A stretch of 64,000 nucleotides of DNA from Cryomorphaceae bacterium (GTDB lineage: Bacteria > Bacteroidota > Bacteroidia > Flavobacteriales > ECT2AJA-044), in contig CP059070.1 of the NCBI GenBank assembly GCA_017798125.1, positions 1,426,001-1,490,000 on the forward strand. The letters run 5' to 3'. This document shows, in pieces, positions 16,792 through 25,150 of the stretch; the stretch's first letter is position 1; the number at the start of each line of letters is the position of its first letter. Made by a program: the position numbers and the translations under genes. The notes beneath the pieces are model-generated. The model was not told the origin of the DNA. It searched no databases and worked only from the letters and a program-made list of their open reading frames with translations.

Positions 16792-17340
16792 ATGAAAAGA
16801 CTTGGGCTCCTGCTCCTTTTTCTTCCATTCGCTTTATCGGCTCAAGAAGCTGAAGAGCATCACGAATCCGTATTCCATACTCATGCCGAGAAACATCAGC
16901 TTTCTTTGATGTTGGGGCATATCTACGTCCCCAAGGCAGTGAACCTGGAAAATGAGGAATCGGTTGGAGTGGCCTTGCCCATCTGGTCCTTTGGCTACAA
17001 TTACCATTTGAAAGAAAAGTGGATTGTGGGCCTTCACGTTGACCTGACCGTACAGAGTTTTGAGGTGAAACAGAATGAAGATGAAGCGCGCTTGGAGCGT
17101 TCTTTTCCCGTTGCGCCCGTCTTGGTCGTGGGTCACCGGGTCCTACGACACGGGGTGATTGTTCTCGGCGGAGGGTACGAACTGGAATCGCATGAAAACT
17201 TCGTGGTCGCCCGCGCCGGATTCGAATGGGGTTATCACTTCCTCGAGCACATGGAAGTCTCCGCCGCCCTTGATTACGACTATCGCTTTGAAGCGTACGA
17301 CAGTTTTAGTTTGATGTTTGGCGTCTCCTATTTATGGTAA
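16792..17340 (+). CDS. Small outer-membrane barrel or periplasmic protein, function unknown
   Basis: 182 residues from ATG 16792 (MKRLGLLLLFLPFALSAQEA, signal peptide cut after SAQ). A His/Glu-rich start (EEHHESVFHTHAEKHQ) is followed by seven or eight alternating amphipathic strands (WIVGLHVDLTVQSFEV, HGVIVLGGGYELESHENF, SLMFGVSYLW) as in an eight-stranded barrel ending in an aromatic residue. The His-rich N-terminus suggests metal binding but this is only a guess. The stop overlaps the FGE start by seven bases, linking the two in expression. Confidence 0.75.
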   Translation: MKRLGLLLLFLPFALSAQEAEEHHESVFHTHAEKHQLSLMLGHIYVPKAVNLENEESVGVALPIWSFGYNYHLKEKWIVGLHVDLTVQSFEVKQNEDEARLERSFPVAPVLVVGHRVLRHGVIVLGGGYELESHENFVVARAGFEWGYHFLEHMEVSAALDYDYRFEAYDSFSLMFGVSYLW

Positions 17341-18458
17341 AAAGAATTCTCCTCATATTCCTTTGCGCCTACGGCGCGATGTCTTGTTCCAACCCCGCAT
17401 CGGACCGCGTTGGTTCCGACAAAGCCTGTGTGGGTTGCGACTCAACCGCTGAAAGCCCTCGTTCGGGTCTCGTATCCACAGACTTTGATATCCCTGAAGC
17501 ACCCGCCTCGGTCGATACCTCCAAAATGATCTACGTCCCCGGCCAAACCTTCTTAATGGGTGGTAGCGACAACAAGGGTCGGCGCGATGAATACCCCCAA
17601 CACTACGTACGGGTCAGCCCTTTTTGGATGGCGACTCACGAAATCACCAATGCTGAGTTCCGCGAGTTCGTGGAAGCCACGGGCTACGTCACCGTTGCCG
17701 AACGCGATGTGGACTGGGAACAGCTGAAAACACAAGTGCCTCCAGGTACTCCAAAGCCGGCGGACAGCCTTTTGCTTGCGGGATCGCTCATCTTCAATCC
17801 GCCCAGCCACGCCGTGGATTTGAGTGATTTCACGCAATGGTGGTCTTGGAAAACAGGTGCCGATTGGCGTCATCCACATGGCCCCGATAGTAATATTGAA
17901 GGTCTGGACAACCACCCTGTCGTTCAGGTGTGCTGGTTTGATGCCATGGCCTACTGTCAATGGGCAGGTGTTCGCTTGCCTACCGAGGCGGAGTGGGAAT
18001 GCGCGGCTCGAGCCGGACGTGTGGATGCGATCTATGCCTGGGGAACCGAATTTGTGGAAACGGGAGACCCCAAGGCCAATGCGTGGCAAGGAGGATTTCC
18101 GTATGAGAATCGGGCTGAGGATGGCTTTGCCGCTACAGCCCCTGTGGGGAGTTTTGCTCCGAATCCGTATGGCCTGTACGATATGTCTGGAAACGTTTGG
18201 GAATGGTGTTCGGACTGGTATGCGGCGAACTACTATGCTATGATGCGGGACACGATCATCGACCCGCAGGGTCCGGAAAAATCATACGATCCGCGCGACC
18301 CCTATGGGAGCAAACGCGCTCAGCGCGGTGGGAGTTACCTGTGCAATGAGGAATATTGCAGCAGTTACCGAGTCAGCGCTCGGATGCCGGGTTCGGAAGA
18401 TACGGGTATGCCGCATGTGGGCTTCCGGGTCGTGGTTTCGGCTACTCCGGATAAATAG
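17334..18458 (+). CDS. Formylglycine-generating enzyme (SUMF1/FGE family) lipoprotein
   Basis: Oxidises the active-site cysteine of sulfatases to formylglycine. 374 residues; lipobox AMSC (Cys18) predicts anchoring outside the cytoplasm. The C-type-lectin-like FGE domain spans about 65-370: YVPGQTFLMGG, HEITNAEFREFVEATGY, DNHPVVQVCWFDAMAYC, RLPTEAEWECAARAG, SGNVWEWCSDWY, GFRVVV. Both copper-binding catalytic cysteines of true FGEs are present (Cys337 and Cys342 in GGSYLCNEEYCSSYR), unlike most FGE-domain proteins, which lack them. A sulfatase with a C-T-A-G-R target lies 1 kb downstream on the other strand. The 3' end overlaps the convergent HAD gene by 17 bases. Confidence 0.92.
   Translation: MVKRILLIFLCAYGAMSCSNPASDRVGSDKACVGCDSTAESPRSGLVSTDFDIPEAPASVDTSKMIYVPGQTFLMGGSDNKGRRDEYPQHYVRVSPFWMATHEITNAEFREFVEATGYVTVAERDVDWEQLKTQVPPGTPKPADSLLLAGSLIFNPPSHAVDLSDFTQWWSWKTGADWRHPHGPDSNIEGLDNHPVVQVCWFDAMAYCQWAGVRLPTEAEWECAARAGRVDAIYAWGTEFVETGDPKANAWQGGFPYENRAEDGFAATAPVGSFAPNPYGLYDMSGNVWEWCSDWYAANYYAMMRDTIIDPQGPEKSYDPRDPYGSKRAQRGGSYLCNEEYCSSYRVSARMPGSEDTGMPHVGFRVVVSATPDK
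17365..17381 (+). repeat. GATG-hairpin family, type copy
   Basis: GCGCC TAC GGCGC GATG. Family definition used here: five-base arms of form N3CC and GGN3 (complementary), loop TNC or TNAC, then GATG (or GATT, GATA). On the other strand this reads CATC, hairpin with a GNA or GNNA loop closed by C-G. This copy lies in the FGE signal-peptide codons (LCAYGAM). Its 5' flank TTT and the arm are shared with the copies at 47895 and 53639. Confidence 0.8.
18257..18273 (-). repeat. GATG-hairpin family copy
   Basis: Minus-strand GACCC TGC GGGTC GATG, perfect stem; antisense to the FGE gene (codes DPQGP on the plus strand). The second copy in this gene, with unrelated arms. Confidence 0.75.
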
Positions 18459-19434
18459 TTGCCCAATCCTTCGCCATGTCGACGATGATCCAGTCGTTGT
18501 CTAAAGCGTATTTGTACCCCTTGTGAAACTGGCCAATGTGACTGTCTTTGTCGTAGGCCCATTCCCGAACCGAATCGGTGTGGTGGATGTAAACCTGCAT
18601 GTTCGCCAGCTCATTAGAGGCGGTGTACTGCAGCATTTGAAGATCGCCATCTGAATTGCCCACCGCCAGAATCGGAATCCGTCCGATGTGACGCTGAATG
18701 CCCACGGGTTTTCCTTCTTTGTCGTCCACAAAGTCCACTTTGCCTAGGCGTCGAATTGCCGGTCCATCACCGGTATTTTCGAAAATGGTCTGAACGCTAC
18801 TCCCGATGACTTGCTGTGGTGGAATGCCGTATACTTTCTGGGTCCACGGGCGCATGAAGTCGATGCCACCTCCAGACACAATCCACGTTTCAAAATCATG
18901 GGCTCTTAAGTAGTCGAGCAACTCCAACATGGGTTGGTAGACCATTTCTGTGAATGGCTTGTTCGTCTCCGGATGCTTCGCGGTATCCAACCATGCCGTG
19001 ACAATACCGTCGAATTCACGAGCCGTCATGGCGGTGTGGGTCAGACCGATCAGTTCCAACAAGGGTCCATACCCTCCCTCGAGTGCTTCTTCCGGGTGCT
19101 CAATGCCCAAGAGTTCAGCGCGATCCAGCGCAAAGTAGAGTTGGAAATACATGGGCTGTTCGCTCCACAATGTTCCGTCGTTGTCAAAAACAGCGATGCG
19201 CTCATCGGGTGCCACGTATTCCAAACTTGCGGTATCCGTTACACGAGCGACAAAGTCCAATATACGGTCTCGATGACGTCCGTCGTTCCAGGACGGAAGG
19301 ACTCGTGCTTCTTCAGACCGCTCTACCGCTACTGGTTCAGCAACGGCTTCCTCGGTTTCAGGTTGAGCTGGTGTGCATTGAATAAGCGCGGCACTTAGGG
19401 CCAGAAGGGAAAGGGAAAGGATCTTCTTTTTCAT
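18442..19434 (-). CDS. HAD-superfamily phosphatase, exported lipoprotein
   Basis: 330 residues from ATG 19434; signal ends in lipobox ALIQC. The haloacid-dehalogenase motifs are intact: motif I IAVFDNDGTLW (nucleophile Asp), motif II ETWIVSGGG, and motif IV ILAVGNSDGDLQML, so it should be a Mg-dependent phosphohydrolase of the phosphoserine-phosphatase-like branch acting outside the cytoplasm. Cap-1 helices lie between motifs I and II. It sits between the FGE and sulfatase genes, a neighbourhood suggesting use of sulfated or phosphorylated organic matter. The 3' end overlaps FGE by 17 bases. The gene is isolated from the sulfatase by a strong terminator. Confidence 0.9.
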   Translation of the reverse strand: MKKKILSLSLLALSAALIQCTPAQPETEEAVAEPVAVERSEEARVLPSWNDGRHRDRILDFVARVTDTASLEYVAPDERIAVFDNDGTLWSEQPMYFQLYFALDRAELLGIEHPEEALEGGYGPLLELIGLTHTAMTAREFDGIVTAWLDTAKHPETNKPFTEMVYQPMLELLDYLRAHDFETWIVSGGGIDFMRPWTQKVYGIPPQQVIGSSVQTIFENTGDGPAIRRLGKVDFVDDKEGKPVGIQRHIGRIPILAVGNSDGDLQMLQYTASNELANMQVYIHHTDSVREWAYDKDSHIGQFHKGYKYALDNDWIIVDMAKDWATIYPE

Positions 19435-19448
19435 GATTGTCTGAGCGT

Positions 19449-19477
19449 AAAAAAGCCCGAAGCAATGGCTTCGGGCT
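19449..19477 (-). terminator. Rho-independent terminator after the sulfatase gene
   Basis: On the minus strand, 10-bp perfect stem AGCCCGAAGC / GCTTCGGGCT with a CATT loop, running into TTTTTT. It begins 26 bases after the sulfatase stop and ends 15 bases before the HAD start, so HAD must have its own promoter or rely on read-through. Confidence 0.85.
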
Positions 19478-19503
19478 ATGAATTTAGTCAATTCAAGCGG
19501 TGC

Positions 19504-21069
19504 TTATCGCGCCCCCGCCGGGGTTTCCAGTTTATCCATGACTTGATCCAAGGAGAAACTGGCAGCCTTCATGCGCGGTGGGTATTCCTCAAAGGTTTTA
19601 AGGAAGTTGCCGACATAAGTCTGTGCGGGAACCAGTAAGAATACGTGATCCAATACCCAGTCGTAGTACGTATTTGAGGTGATGTTCGCGAATTCATAAG
19701 GATCTCGACGCAAGTTGAACATCAAGGGGACGCGCAGGGGCACAAAAGGCTCCGCCCAAACGGCTAAAGTTCCCGGGCTTTTCTGCTCCATGAAAATCAA
19801 CTTCCAATCGTCGTAGCGCAAAGCCGTCAAATCTCCGTCATCGCTGAAGTAGAAGATTTCATGACGCTCTGATTCAACCTCCTCGGTGTTCTTCAGGTGG
19901 TCCAAAATATTGTACCCGTCCAAGTGAACTTTGTAGGAACGACCGTTGACAGTTTTTCCTTTGAGGAGTTCTTCTTTAACATCGTCATTTCCAGCGGCAG
20001 CTAAGAACGTCGGGAACCAGTCCATACCGGAAACAATCTCATTCGAGACCTGTCCAGCGGGGATTTCCTTAGGCCAGCGAATGGCCGCAGGTACGCGCCA
20101 TCCACCTTCCCAATTGGTGTTCTTTTCTCCGCGGAACGGGCTGACGGCTGCATCGGGCCATGAATTTTTGTGTGGGCCATTGTCGGTTCCATACATCACA
20201 ATCGTGTTCTCTACAATGTCCAATTCTTCGAGCAGGTCGAGGAATTTTCCGATGTGCATGTCGTGTTCTACCATTCCATCAGCATACTCGTCCTGACCTG
20301 AAATACCGCGCAATTCTTCCTTGACATGTGTGCGGAAGTGCATGCGCGTTCCGTTCCACCATACAAAGAATGGCTCGCCTGCTTCAACAGCTTCTTTGAT
20401 GAAGCGAATCGCCGCTTCAGAAGTCTCGTCATCTACTGTTTCCATGCGCTTCTTGGTCAAGGGTCCGGTGTCTTCAATGCGTCCGTCCGAATAGGAGTGG
20501 ATAACTCCACGGGGTCCGTAGTTCTTGCGGAAGTCTGGATACTCCTCTGGATCTGGATAATCGGGAAGCTCAGGCTCTTCTTCTGCATTCAAGTGGTACA
20601 GGTTACCGAAGAATTCGTCGAACCCATGATTGGTGGGCAAGTGCTCATCTCGGTCCCCGAGGTGGTTCTTTCCGAACTGACCGGTGCGGTATCCGAGTGG
20701 CTTGAGCATTTCGGCAATGGTCGGATCCAATTCGGAAATACCTTGCTCAGCACCTGGCATTCCCACCTTGCTCAGTCCCGTCCGGAAAACGCTCTGGCCC
20801 AGGATGAAACTAGAGCGCCCGGCCGTGCAGCTTTGCTCCGCATAGTAATCCGTAAAAATGACTCCGTCTTTGGCGATCTGGTCGATGTTTGGCGTTCGAT
20901 AGCCGACCATGCCCATCGTGTAGGCGCTGATGTTGGATTGACCTACATCATCACCCCAAAGAACGAGAATGTTGGGTTGTTTTTGGCCAAATGCGGTCGC
21001 ACTACTGATCAAAGCAGCGGCGAGCGTAAAGAGCCAGCGCCCCTGAAGGCGGTGATTGGCAAACTGCAT
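19504..21069 (-). CDS. Secreted type I arylsulfatase
   Basis: Hydrolyses sulfate esters; the substrate (sugar or aryl sulfate) cannot be read from sequence. 521 residues from ATG 21069 with a signal peptide cut after TAFGQ. Alkaline-phosphatase-like fold: NILVLWGDDVGQSN supplies the first metal aspartates, and EQSCTAGRSS holds Cys81 in a C-x-A-x-R motif, the formylglycine site (the commoner form is C-x-P-x-R). Further motifs are GYRTGQFGKNHLGD and MYGTDNGPHKNSWPD (metal Asp-Asn). The intact FGE at 17334 is the likely activator. A terminator follows at 19477-19449. Confidence 0.93.
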   Translation of the reverse strand: MQFANHRLQGRWLFTLAAALISSATAFGQKQPNILVLWGDDVGQSNISAYTMGMVGYRTPNIDQIAKDGVIFTDYYAEQSCTAGRSSFILGQSVFRTGLSKVGMPGAEQGISELDPTIAEMLKPLGYRTGQFGKNHLGDRDEHLPTNHGFDEFFGNLYHLNAEEEPELPDYPDPEEYPDFRKNYGPRGVIHSYSDGRIEDTGPLTKKRMETVDDETSEAAIRFIKEAVEAGEPFFVWWNGTRMHFRTHVKEELRGISGQDEYADGMVEHDMHIGKFLDLLEELDIVENTIVMYGTDNGPHKNSWPDAAVSPFRGEKNTNWEGGWRVPAAIRWPKEIPAGQVSNEIVSGMDWFPTFLAAAGNDDVKEELLKGKTVNGRSYKVHLDGYNILDHLKNTEEVESERHEIFYFSDDGDLTALRYDDWKLIFMEQKSPGTLAVWAEPFVPLRVPLMFNLRRDPYEFANITSNTYYDWVLDHVFLLVPAQTYVGNFLKTFEEYPPRMKAASFSLDQVMDKLETPAGAR

Positions 21070-21156
21070 ACAATTCAAGTTTTAGTTAGAAGAACTACAA
21101 GGTAGTAGAATTCCAACAATCCTGAAGTTGTGAAAATGTGAAGCTTTCCCTTGGTT

Positions 21157-22932
21157 TCAGGAAGACTCGGCAAAGTAACCTTGAAGCTCATTGAGCTCTC
21201 GATACCGGGAGTCGGGTAGGGCCATCAGAGCTTCGTGTTTGCCCTGTTCCACAATTTTTCCTTGCTCTAGCACGAGGATGTTATCTGCGCTGCGAATAGT
21301 GCTCAAGCGGTGCGCAATGACCAAGGAGGTCCGCCCTTCCATGAGTTTCTCCAAAGCGTCTTGTACGAGTCTTTCGGATTCGCTGTCCAAGCTGCTGGTG
21401 GCTTCATCCAAAACGAGGATACATGGATCCTTAAGCACCGCACGGGCAATAGCAATGCGCTGTCGCTGTCCGCCGCTCAATTGAACCCCGCGCTCGCCTA
21501 CAACGGTGTCGAAACCCTCACTGAAACGTTCAATAAATTCAAGGGCGTTGGCCATTTTCGCAGCGTTGCGAATCTCTTCTTCGCTAGCTCCTGGTCGGCC
21601 GTATTCAATATTTTCTCTGATGGTTCCGCCAAAAAGCAGCACGTCTTGAGGAACCAAGGCCATTTGACCCCGCAAGGCGCTGAGCTCAAAGTCTTGTGCC
21701 GGCTTTCCGTCAAAGGAGATCTGTCCCTCTTGAGGAGTGTAGAACTGATAGAGCAGTTGCACAATGGTGGATTTTCCCGCGCCACTTGCACCGACCAAGG
21801 CAATCTGCTGACCGGGCTCCGCCTGGAAACTCATGCCGTCGATGACGGTCATATCCGAACGGCTGGGATAGGAGAAGGTGACGTTTTGGAAGGAAAGAGC
21901 GCCATCGAGCCGCAGGCTCCCGCGTTCATCCTGCAATTCTTCTGTTGGGTGCTCCAAAATTTCCATCAGCTCTTCTGTGGCGCCAATGGCCTTCTGGATT
22001 CGGGCGTACACGTCGGCAAGGCCGCCGATGGATCCTCCGATGAAGACGCTGTAGATCACGAAACTGAAGAGCTCACCAATCTGAATTTCACCAGCATTGA
22101 CCAGAACAGAGCCGCGCCAGATGACCGCGACGATGGCCCCGAAGAGTCCGGTGATGATGAAGCTGGAGAAGGCGCCGCGATATACGCCGCCCTTGATGGC
22201 CGTTCGGGCCACTTCATTGGTTTTCTCGGTGTATCGTTGGATCTCGAAAAATTCGTTGGCAAAGGCCTTGACGCTTTGAATGCCTTGAAGGGTTTCCTCC
22301 ACGATGGTGTTGGATTCCGCGACTTGCTTTTGCACGTCCTTGCTGAATTTGCGGATGAAGCGCCCGAAGAAAACCGCAATGATCATGATAGCCGGAAGAA
22401 TGGCGAGCATAAAGAGGGTCAGCTTGACGCTGGTGATGGCCAATAAGGTGATTCCACCGACGATGATGATCAACTGGCGGATGAATTCGGCTAGGGTAGT
22501 GGTGAAGGTTTCTTGGAGAAGGGCCACATCAGCTGAGATGCGGGAGTTCAATTCCCCGACGCGGCGCTCACTGAAAAAGCTCATCGGCAATTGGATGAGG
22601 TGCTTGTAGGTCGCTTGCCTAAGGGCGGCCAGCATCTTTTCCGTCACGCGCACGAAGATGACGATGCGGAAGTAGCTCAAGATCGCTTGAAGGACCAAAA
22701 TGCCAATCAGGATGAGGGCTACTTCATCAATGCGTTCAATGAAATCCTTGCTGGCGCTGTCGACCAGATCTCCTAAGTACTTGGGAAATGCAAGTGAAGC
22801 GAGGCTCGATCCGAGGAGGAAGAGCATCCCAATACCGAATTCGAGTCGGTGTGGGCGGAGGTAAACAAGAAGTTTACGCGCTTTCTTCCAAGATCCGGAG
22901 ATTTTGGGTTTGTCCTTCTTTTCCTCGCTCAT
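21157..22932 (-). CDS. ABC exporter half-transporter (MsbA/BmrA type)
   Basis: 591 residues: six-helix membrane domain at about 20-320 (LEFGIGMLFLLGSSLASLAF first helix) fused to a nucleotide-binding domain at about 350-585. Walker A is GASGAGKST, the signature LSGGQRQRIAIARA and Walker B CILVLDEATSS, then the H-loop VIAHRLSTIR; all are intact. It works as a homodimer exporting lipid or hydrophobic compounds; MsbA-like lipid A flipping is possible, but this subfamily cannot be fixed by eye. ATG 22932, with the upstream oxygenase stop overlapping in ATGA. One GATG hairpin at 21903. Confidence 0.93.
   Translation of the reverse strand: MSEEKKDKPKISGSWKKARKLLVYLRPHRLEFGIGMLFLLGSSLASLAFPKYLGDLVDSASKDFIERIDEVALILIGILVLQAILSYFRIVIFVRVTEKMLAALRQATYKHLIQLPMSFFSERRVGELNSRISADVALLQETFTTTLAEFIRQLIIIVGGITLLAITSVKLTLFMLAILPAIMIIAVFFGRFIRKFSKDVQKQVAESNTIVEETLQGIQSVKAFANEFFEIQRYTEKTNEVARTAIKGGVYRGAFSSFIITGLFGAIVAVIWRGSVLVNAGEIQIGELFSFVIYSVFIGGSIGGLADVYARIQKAIGATEELMEILEHPTEELQDERGSLRLDGALSFQNVTFSYPSRSDMTVIDGMSFQAEPGQQIALVGASGAGKSTIVQLLYQFYTPQEGQISFDGKPAQDFELSALRGQMALVPQDVLLFGGTIRENIEYGRPGASEEEIRNAAKMANALEFIERFSEGFDTVVGERGVQLSGGQRQRIAIARAVLKDPCILVLDEATSSLDSESERLVQDALEKLMEGRTSLVIAHRLSTIRSADNILVLEQGKIVEQGKHEALMALPDSRYRELNELQGYFAESS
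21903..21919 (-). repeat. GATG-hairpin family copy
   Basis: Minus-strand GAGCC TGC GGCTC GATG, perfect stem, sense in the ABC exporter gene (encodes SLRLDGA). The arms match the intergenic copy at 32390. Confidence 0.75.
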
Positions 22933-23741
22933 TTCTTGTTTTTGTCCTGGAAGTCCAGGCTTTTAACCCCGAGGTTTTTCAAGAGGCGCTTTCCAGAAAT
23001 TTTGGCGGTCTCCTTCAGGTTGGTCACCAACTTGCGGACCGGGTTGTCATCCGGGCGGCTGCGGAAACGGGAGTCTCTGTAGACGAAGTTCTCCGGCATA
23101 GGTGTGTAGAAGTAGGTGTAGAAGCTTTTGCGTGTTTCACCTTCTGGTACATTGATTTTACCGTATCCGTGTGGAGAGTTGTCGTCGGTTTCAAAGATGA
23201 CGGCTCTGTTGAAATTGGGCGCCAGTTTGTGGTGCATGACCTTCATTTCCTTGTCCCACAATTCCAAATGTCCGCCGTATTCGTCCTTCCAGTGTTTGTT
23301 GAGGTAGATGAGTAGGTTGATGCGACGCCAAAGTCCTTTTTCCGGGTTCATATTGACGTCTACGTGAACGTCGACGTAGCTTCCGTTAGCGCCTTGATGT
23401 ACTCCTGAGCCGAGGGCGTCGGTGGTCGTGTGCATGCCTTCGATGCCCGTGATGCGAGACATGTACTGGCAGAACTCATCACTCTTAATGAACTCACGCA
23501 GGGTGGAGAAGCTCTCGTGAAAGCGGTCAAAGTGGTAGTCTTCAGCTTTGTCCTCGTTCAGACTTTTACGGCGCACTTTGAGGTCATCCATGCCCGGGAA
23601 GTTCTCGTACAATTGCGTAGCGAGGTCTTCGGTTAAAAAATTATCGAGTGACAAAAAGCGGCACGGTTCGGCGTTGTCAAAATCACTTTTCAATTTCGCC
23701 TCAGCATCCGCGCCCCAATAAGCTTCGTTGATCAATCCCAT
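22929..23741 (-). CDS. 2-oxoglutarate/Fe(II)-dependent oxygenase
   Basis: 270 residues from ATG 23741 (MGLINEAYWG). The double-stranded beta-helix prolyl-hydroxylase-like core has the iron motif H-x-D in VDVHVDVNMNP, the distal His in NSPHGYGKI and the 2-oxoglutarate Arg in TRKSFYTYFYT, so it should be active. WRRINLLIYLNKHWKDEYGG is the conserved strand pair of enzymes of the PF13640 type. Substrate unknown; related genes often sit in glycan or exporter loci, which fits the four-base overlap with the ABC exporter. The C-terminus is lysine-rich. Confidence 0.9.
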   Translation of the reverse strand: MGLINEAYWGADAEAKLKSDFDNAEPCRFLSLDNFLTEDLATQLYENFPGMDDLKVRRKSLNEDKAEDYHFDRFHESFSTLREFIKSDEFCQYMSRITGIEGMHTTTDALGSGVHQGANGSYVDVHVDVNMNPEKGLWRRINLLIYLNKHWKDEYGGHLELWDKEMKVMHHKLAPNFNRAVIFETDDNSPHGYGKINVPEGETRKSFYTYFYTPMPENFVYRDSRFRSRPDDNPVRKLVTNLKETAKISGKRLLKNLGVKSLDFQDKNKK

Positions 23742-23780
23742 AGTACTGTACTTGTCGAGCCCCAAAAATACGAAATCGCT

Positions 23781-24584
23781 TTAGGCTTTCCGCGAAAGCC
23801 AACGCATGGTTGCGAAGAAGAGTCTCGGTGCCAGGGTCTTGAATGGAATCGATCCCAATTCCCAACCGCCCACATAGGCAAATGGCTTGCCAATGCGCAT
23901 GATCCGCTTGATCTTAATGGCGCATTGCTTGGGCTCCATACCCTTTTCTTGTGCTGGGCTGTTTTGGCCGTAAGGCTTGCCCTCTCCATCCAAGGACTTC
24001 ACGGTTACATCGGTCTTGATGAATCCAGGGGCAATGACCTGAATGGTTACATTCTTTTCGACCAATTCTTCACGCAGGCTTTCGTAATAGCCATTCAGCG
24101 CGTGTTTGGAGGCGGCATACGTGGCTACATCTGGTGCGCCGAACTTGGAGAGCATGGAGGAAATAACCGTGATCTGACCGGCATTTTGTTCCATCATATA
24201 CGGCAGTACAGCTTTTGTTAGGCCAATGTTGCCGAAGAAATTCACTTCCATGATGCGGCGATCCACTTCTTCCGAGGTTTCAAGAACAGAGCTCTTATGA
24301 CCAATACCGCCATTATTAACGAGGTAGTCAATGCGTCCAAAACGATCGATGACTTGCTTTGCGGCTTCGGTAAACGAATCGGGTTGGCTGAGGTCAAGTG
24401 GAAGAATCAGGATATGTCCTTCGGGTAGGTTCGTTTGCCCCGCCACGAACTCCAGGCAGTCAACTCTGCGCGCACTTAAGACTAGGTAGGGTTCATCGCG
24501 AGCAATTCGGTAGGCGAGGTGTTCGCCGATGCCGGAGGAGGCTCCCGTAATCCAAACGACTTTCTTGGTGAAGTGAAAGGCCAT
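23781..24584 (-). CDS. Short-chain dehydrogenase/reductase
   Basis: 267 residues from ATG 24584. Classical SDR: nucleotide motif TGASSGIG (about 11-18), LVNNGGIGH where NNAG is usual (NNGG is a common variant), and the catalytic Ser (ITVISSML), Tyr and Lys (YAASKHAL). The C-terminal tail (PFAYVGGWELGSIPFKTLAP) is hydrophobic, as in the DHRS7-like branch that associates with membranes. Substrate unknown. Transcribed from a shared divergent promoter with the GNAT gene; 39 bases before the oxygenase gene. Confidence 0.93.
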   Translation of the reverse strand: MAFHFTKKVVWITGASSGIGEHLAYRIARDEPYLVLSARRVDCLEFVAGQTNLPEGHILILPLDLSQPDSFTEAAKQVIDRFGRIDYLVNNGGIGHKSSVLETSEEVDRRIMEVNFFGNIGLTKAVLPYMMEQNAGQITVISSMLSKFGAPDVATYAASKHALNGYYESLREELVEKNVTIQVIAPGFIKTDVTVKSLDGEGKPYGQNSPAQEKGMEPKQCAIKIKRIMRIGKPFAYVGGWELGSIPFKTLAPRLFFATMRWLSRKA

Positions 24585-24588
24585 GTTG

Positions 24589-24606
24589 CGAAAGTAGTAT
24601 CTTTCG
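24589..24606. promoter_or_regulatory. Overlapping divergent promoters with an inverted repeat
   Basis: CGAAAG TAGTAT CTTTCG. On the plus strand it holds TATCTTTC three bases before the GNAT ATG, and on the minus strand TACTTTCG four bases before the SDR ATG. Both are one base from TAnnTTTG. The two start codons are only 24 bases apart, so polymerases for the two genes must compete. Confidence 0.4.
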
Positions 24607-24608
24607 GC

Positions 24609-25049
24609 ATGTGGCACATCAAAACGTGGGAAGAACTCTCTAAGGAAGAGCTGTACGCGCTCTTGAAATTGCGTCAGGAGATATTTGTCGTGGAGCAGTG
24701 TTGCCCCTTTGTGGACTGCGATGATATGGATCAGGCCAGTATACATGTCTGGGCAGAGGAGGAAGGGGAAATGATGGTTTATGGTCGCATCGTGCCGTCA
24801 GGCACAGAATTTCCCGAACTGAGTGTGGGGCGCTTTGTCACCGCTACTTCGGCACGAGGTCGAGGATGGGGTCGAAAAATCGTCGATAAGTGCTTGGAGG
24901 AGGCCTTCCAGCGCTTCGGAAAGCAAAGAGTGAAAATCACCGCTCAGTGGTTGTATGCAGATTTTTACGGGAGCTTTGGATTTGAACGTGCGGGGGAGGA
25001 GTTTCAATTGGATCATATCCCCCACGTTTACATGGTCTTGGACCCCTGA
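24609..25049 (+). CDS. GNAT acetyltransferase, ElaA-like
   Basis: 146 residues from ATG 24609 (MWHIKTWEELSKEELYALLK). ElaA-type features are LRQEIFVVEQCCPFVDCDDMD at the N-terminus, the acetyl-CoA-binding turn SARGRGWGRKIV (about 78-89), and YADFYGSFGFERAGEEF near the C-terminus. Substrate not known for the family. A 30-residue upstream extension was rejected because it overlaps the SDR coding region and the shared promoter. It is the last gene before the rpmH promoter. Confidence 0.92.
   Translation: MWHIKTWEELSKEELYALLKLRQEIFVVEQCCPFVDCDDMDQASIHVWAEEEGEMMVYGRIVPSGTEFPELSVGRFVTATSARGRGWGRKIVDKCLEEAFQRFGKQRVKITAQWLYADFYGSFGFERAGEEFQLDHIPHVYMVLDP
24789..24806 (-). repeat. GATG-hairpin family copy
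   Basis: Minus-strand GTGCC TGAC GGCAC GATG, perfect stem; antisense to the GNAT gene (codes IVPSGT). The arms and loop are identical to the copy at 54174 in ddl. Confidence 0.75.
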
Positions 25050-25079
25050 CTGGGGTATGTAGATTTTTGTGAACAGGTC

Positions 25080-25110
25080 TTTGTGGAATAAAGAAATCAC
25101 CTTATATTTG
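25080..25110 (+). promoter_or_regulatory. rpmH promoter, Bacteroidota type
   Basis: A -33 TTTG (25080-25083), a 19-base spacer and a perfect -7 TATATTTG (25103-25110) match the sigma-ABfr consensus TTTG / TAnnTTTG. The start site would lie near 25115, leaving a 5' leader of about 36 bases before rpmH. This is the best promoter in the window. Confidence 0.78.
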
Positions 25111-25150
25111 CACCCCGATTGAAGAATCACCCGATTAAAGATATTATACG

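Noticed and set aside
21310-22446. 378-residue open frame on the plus strand opposite the ABC exporter gene
   Set aside because: It mirrors the codon pattern of a strongly supported exporter gene, has no recognisable motif, no promoter or start context, and a composition typical of antisense frames.
23954-23967. GGCC-GTAA-GGCT in the SDR gene
   Set aside because: Only three or four pairs and no CATC flank.
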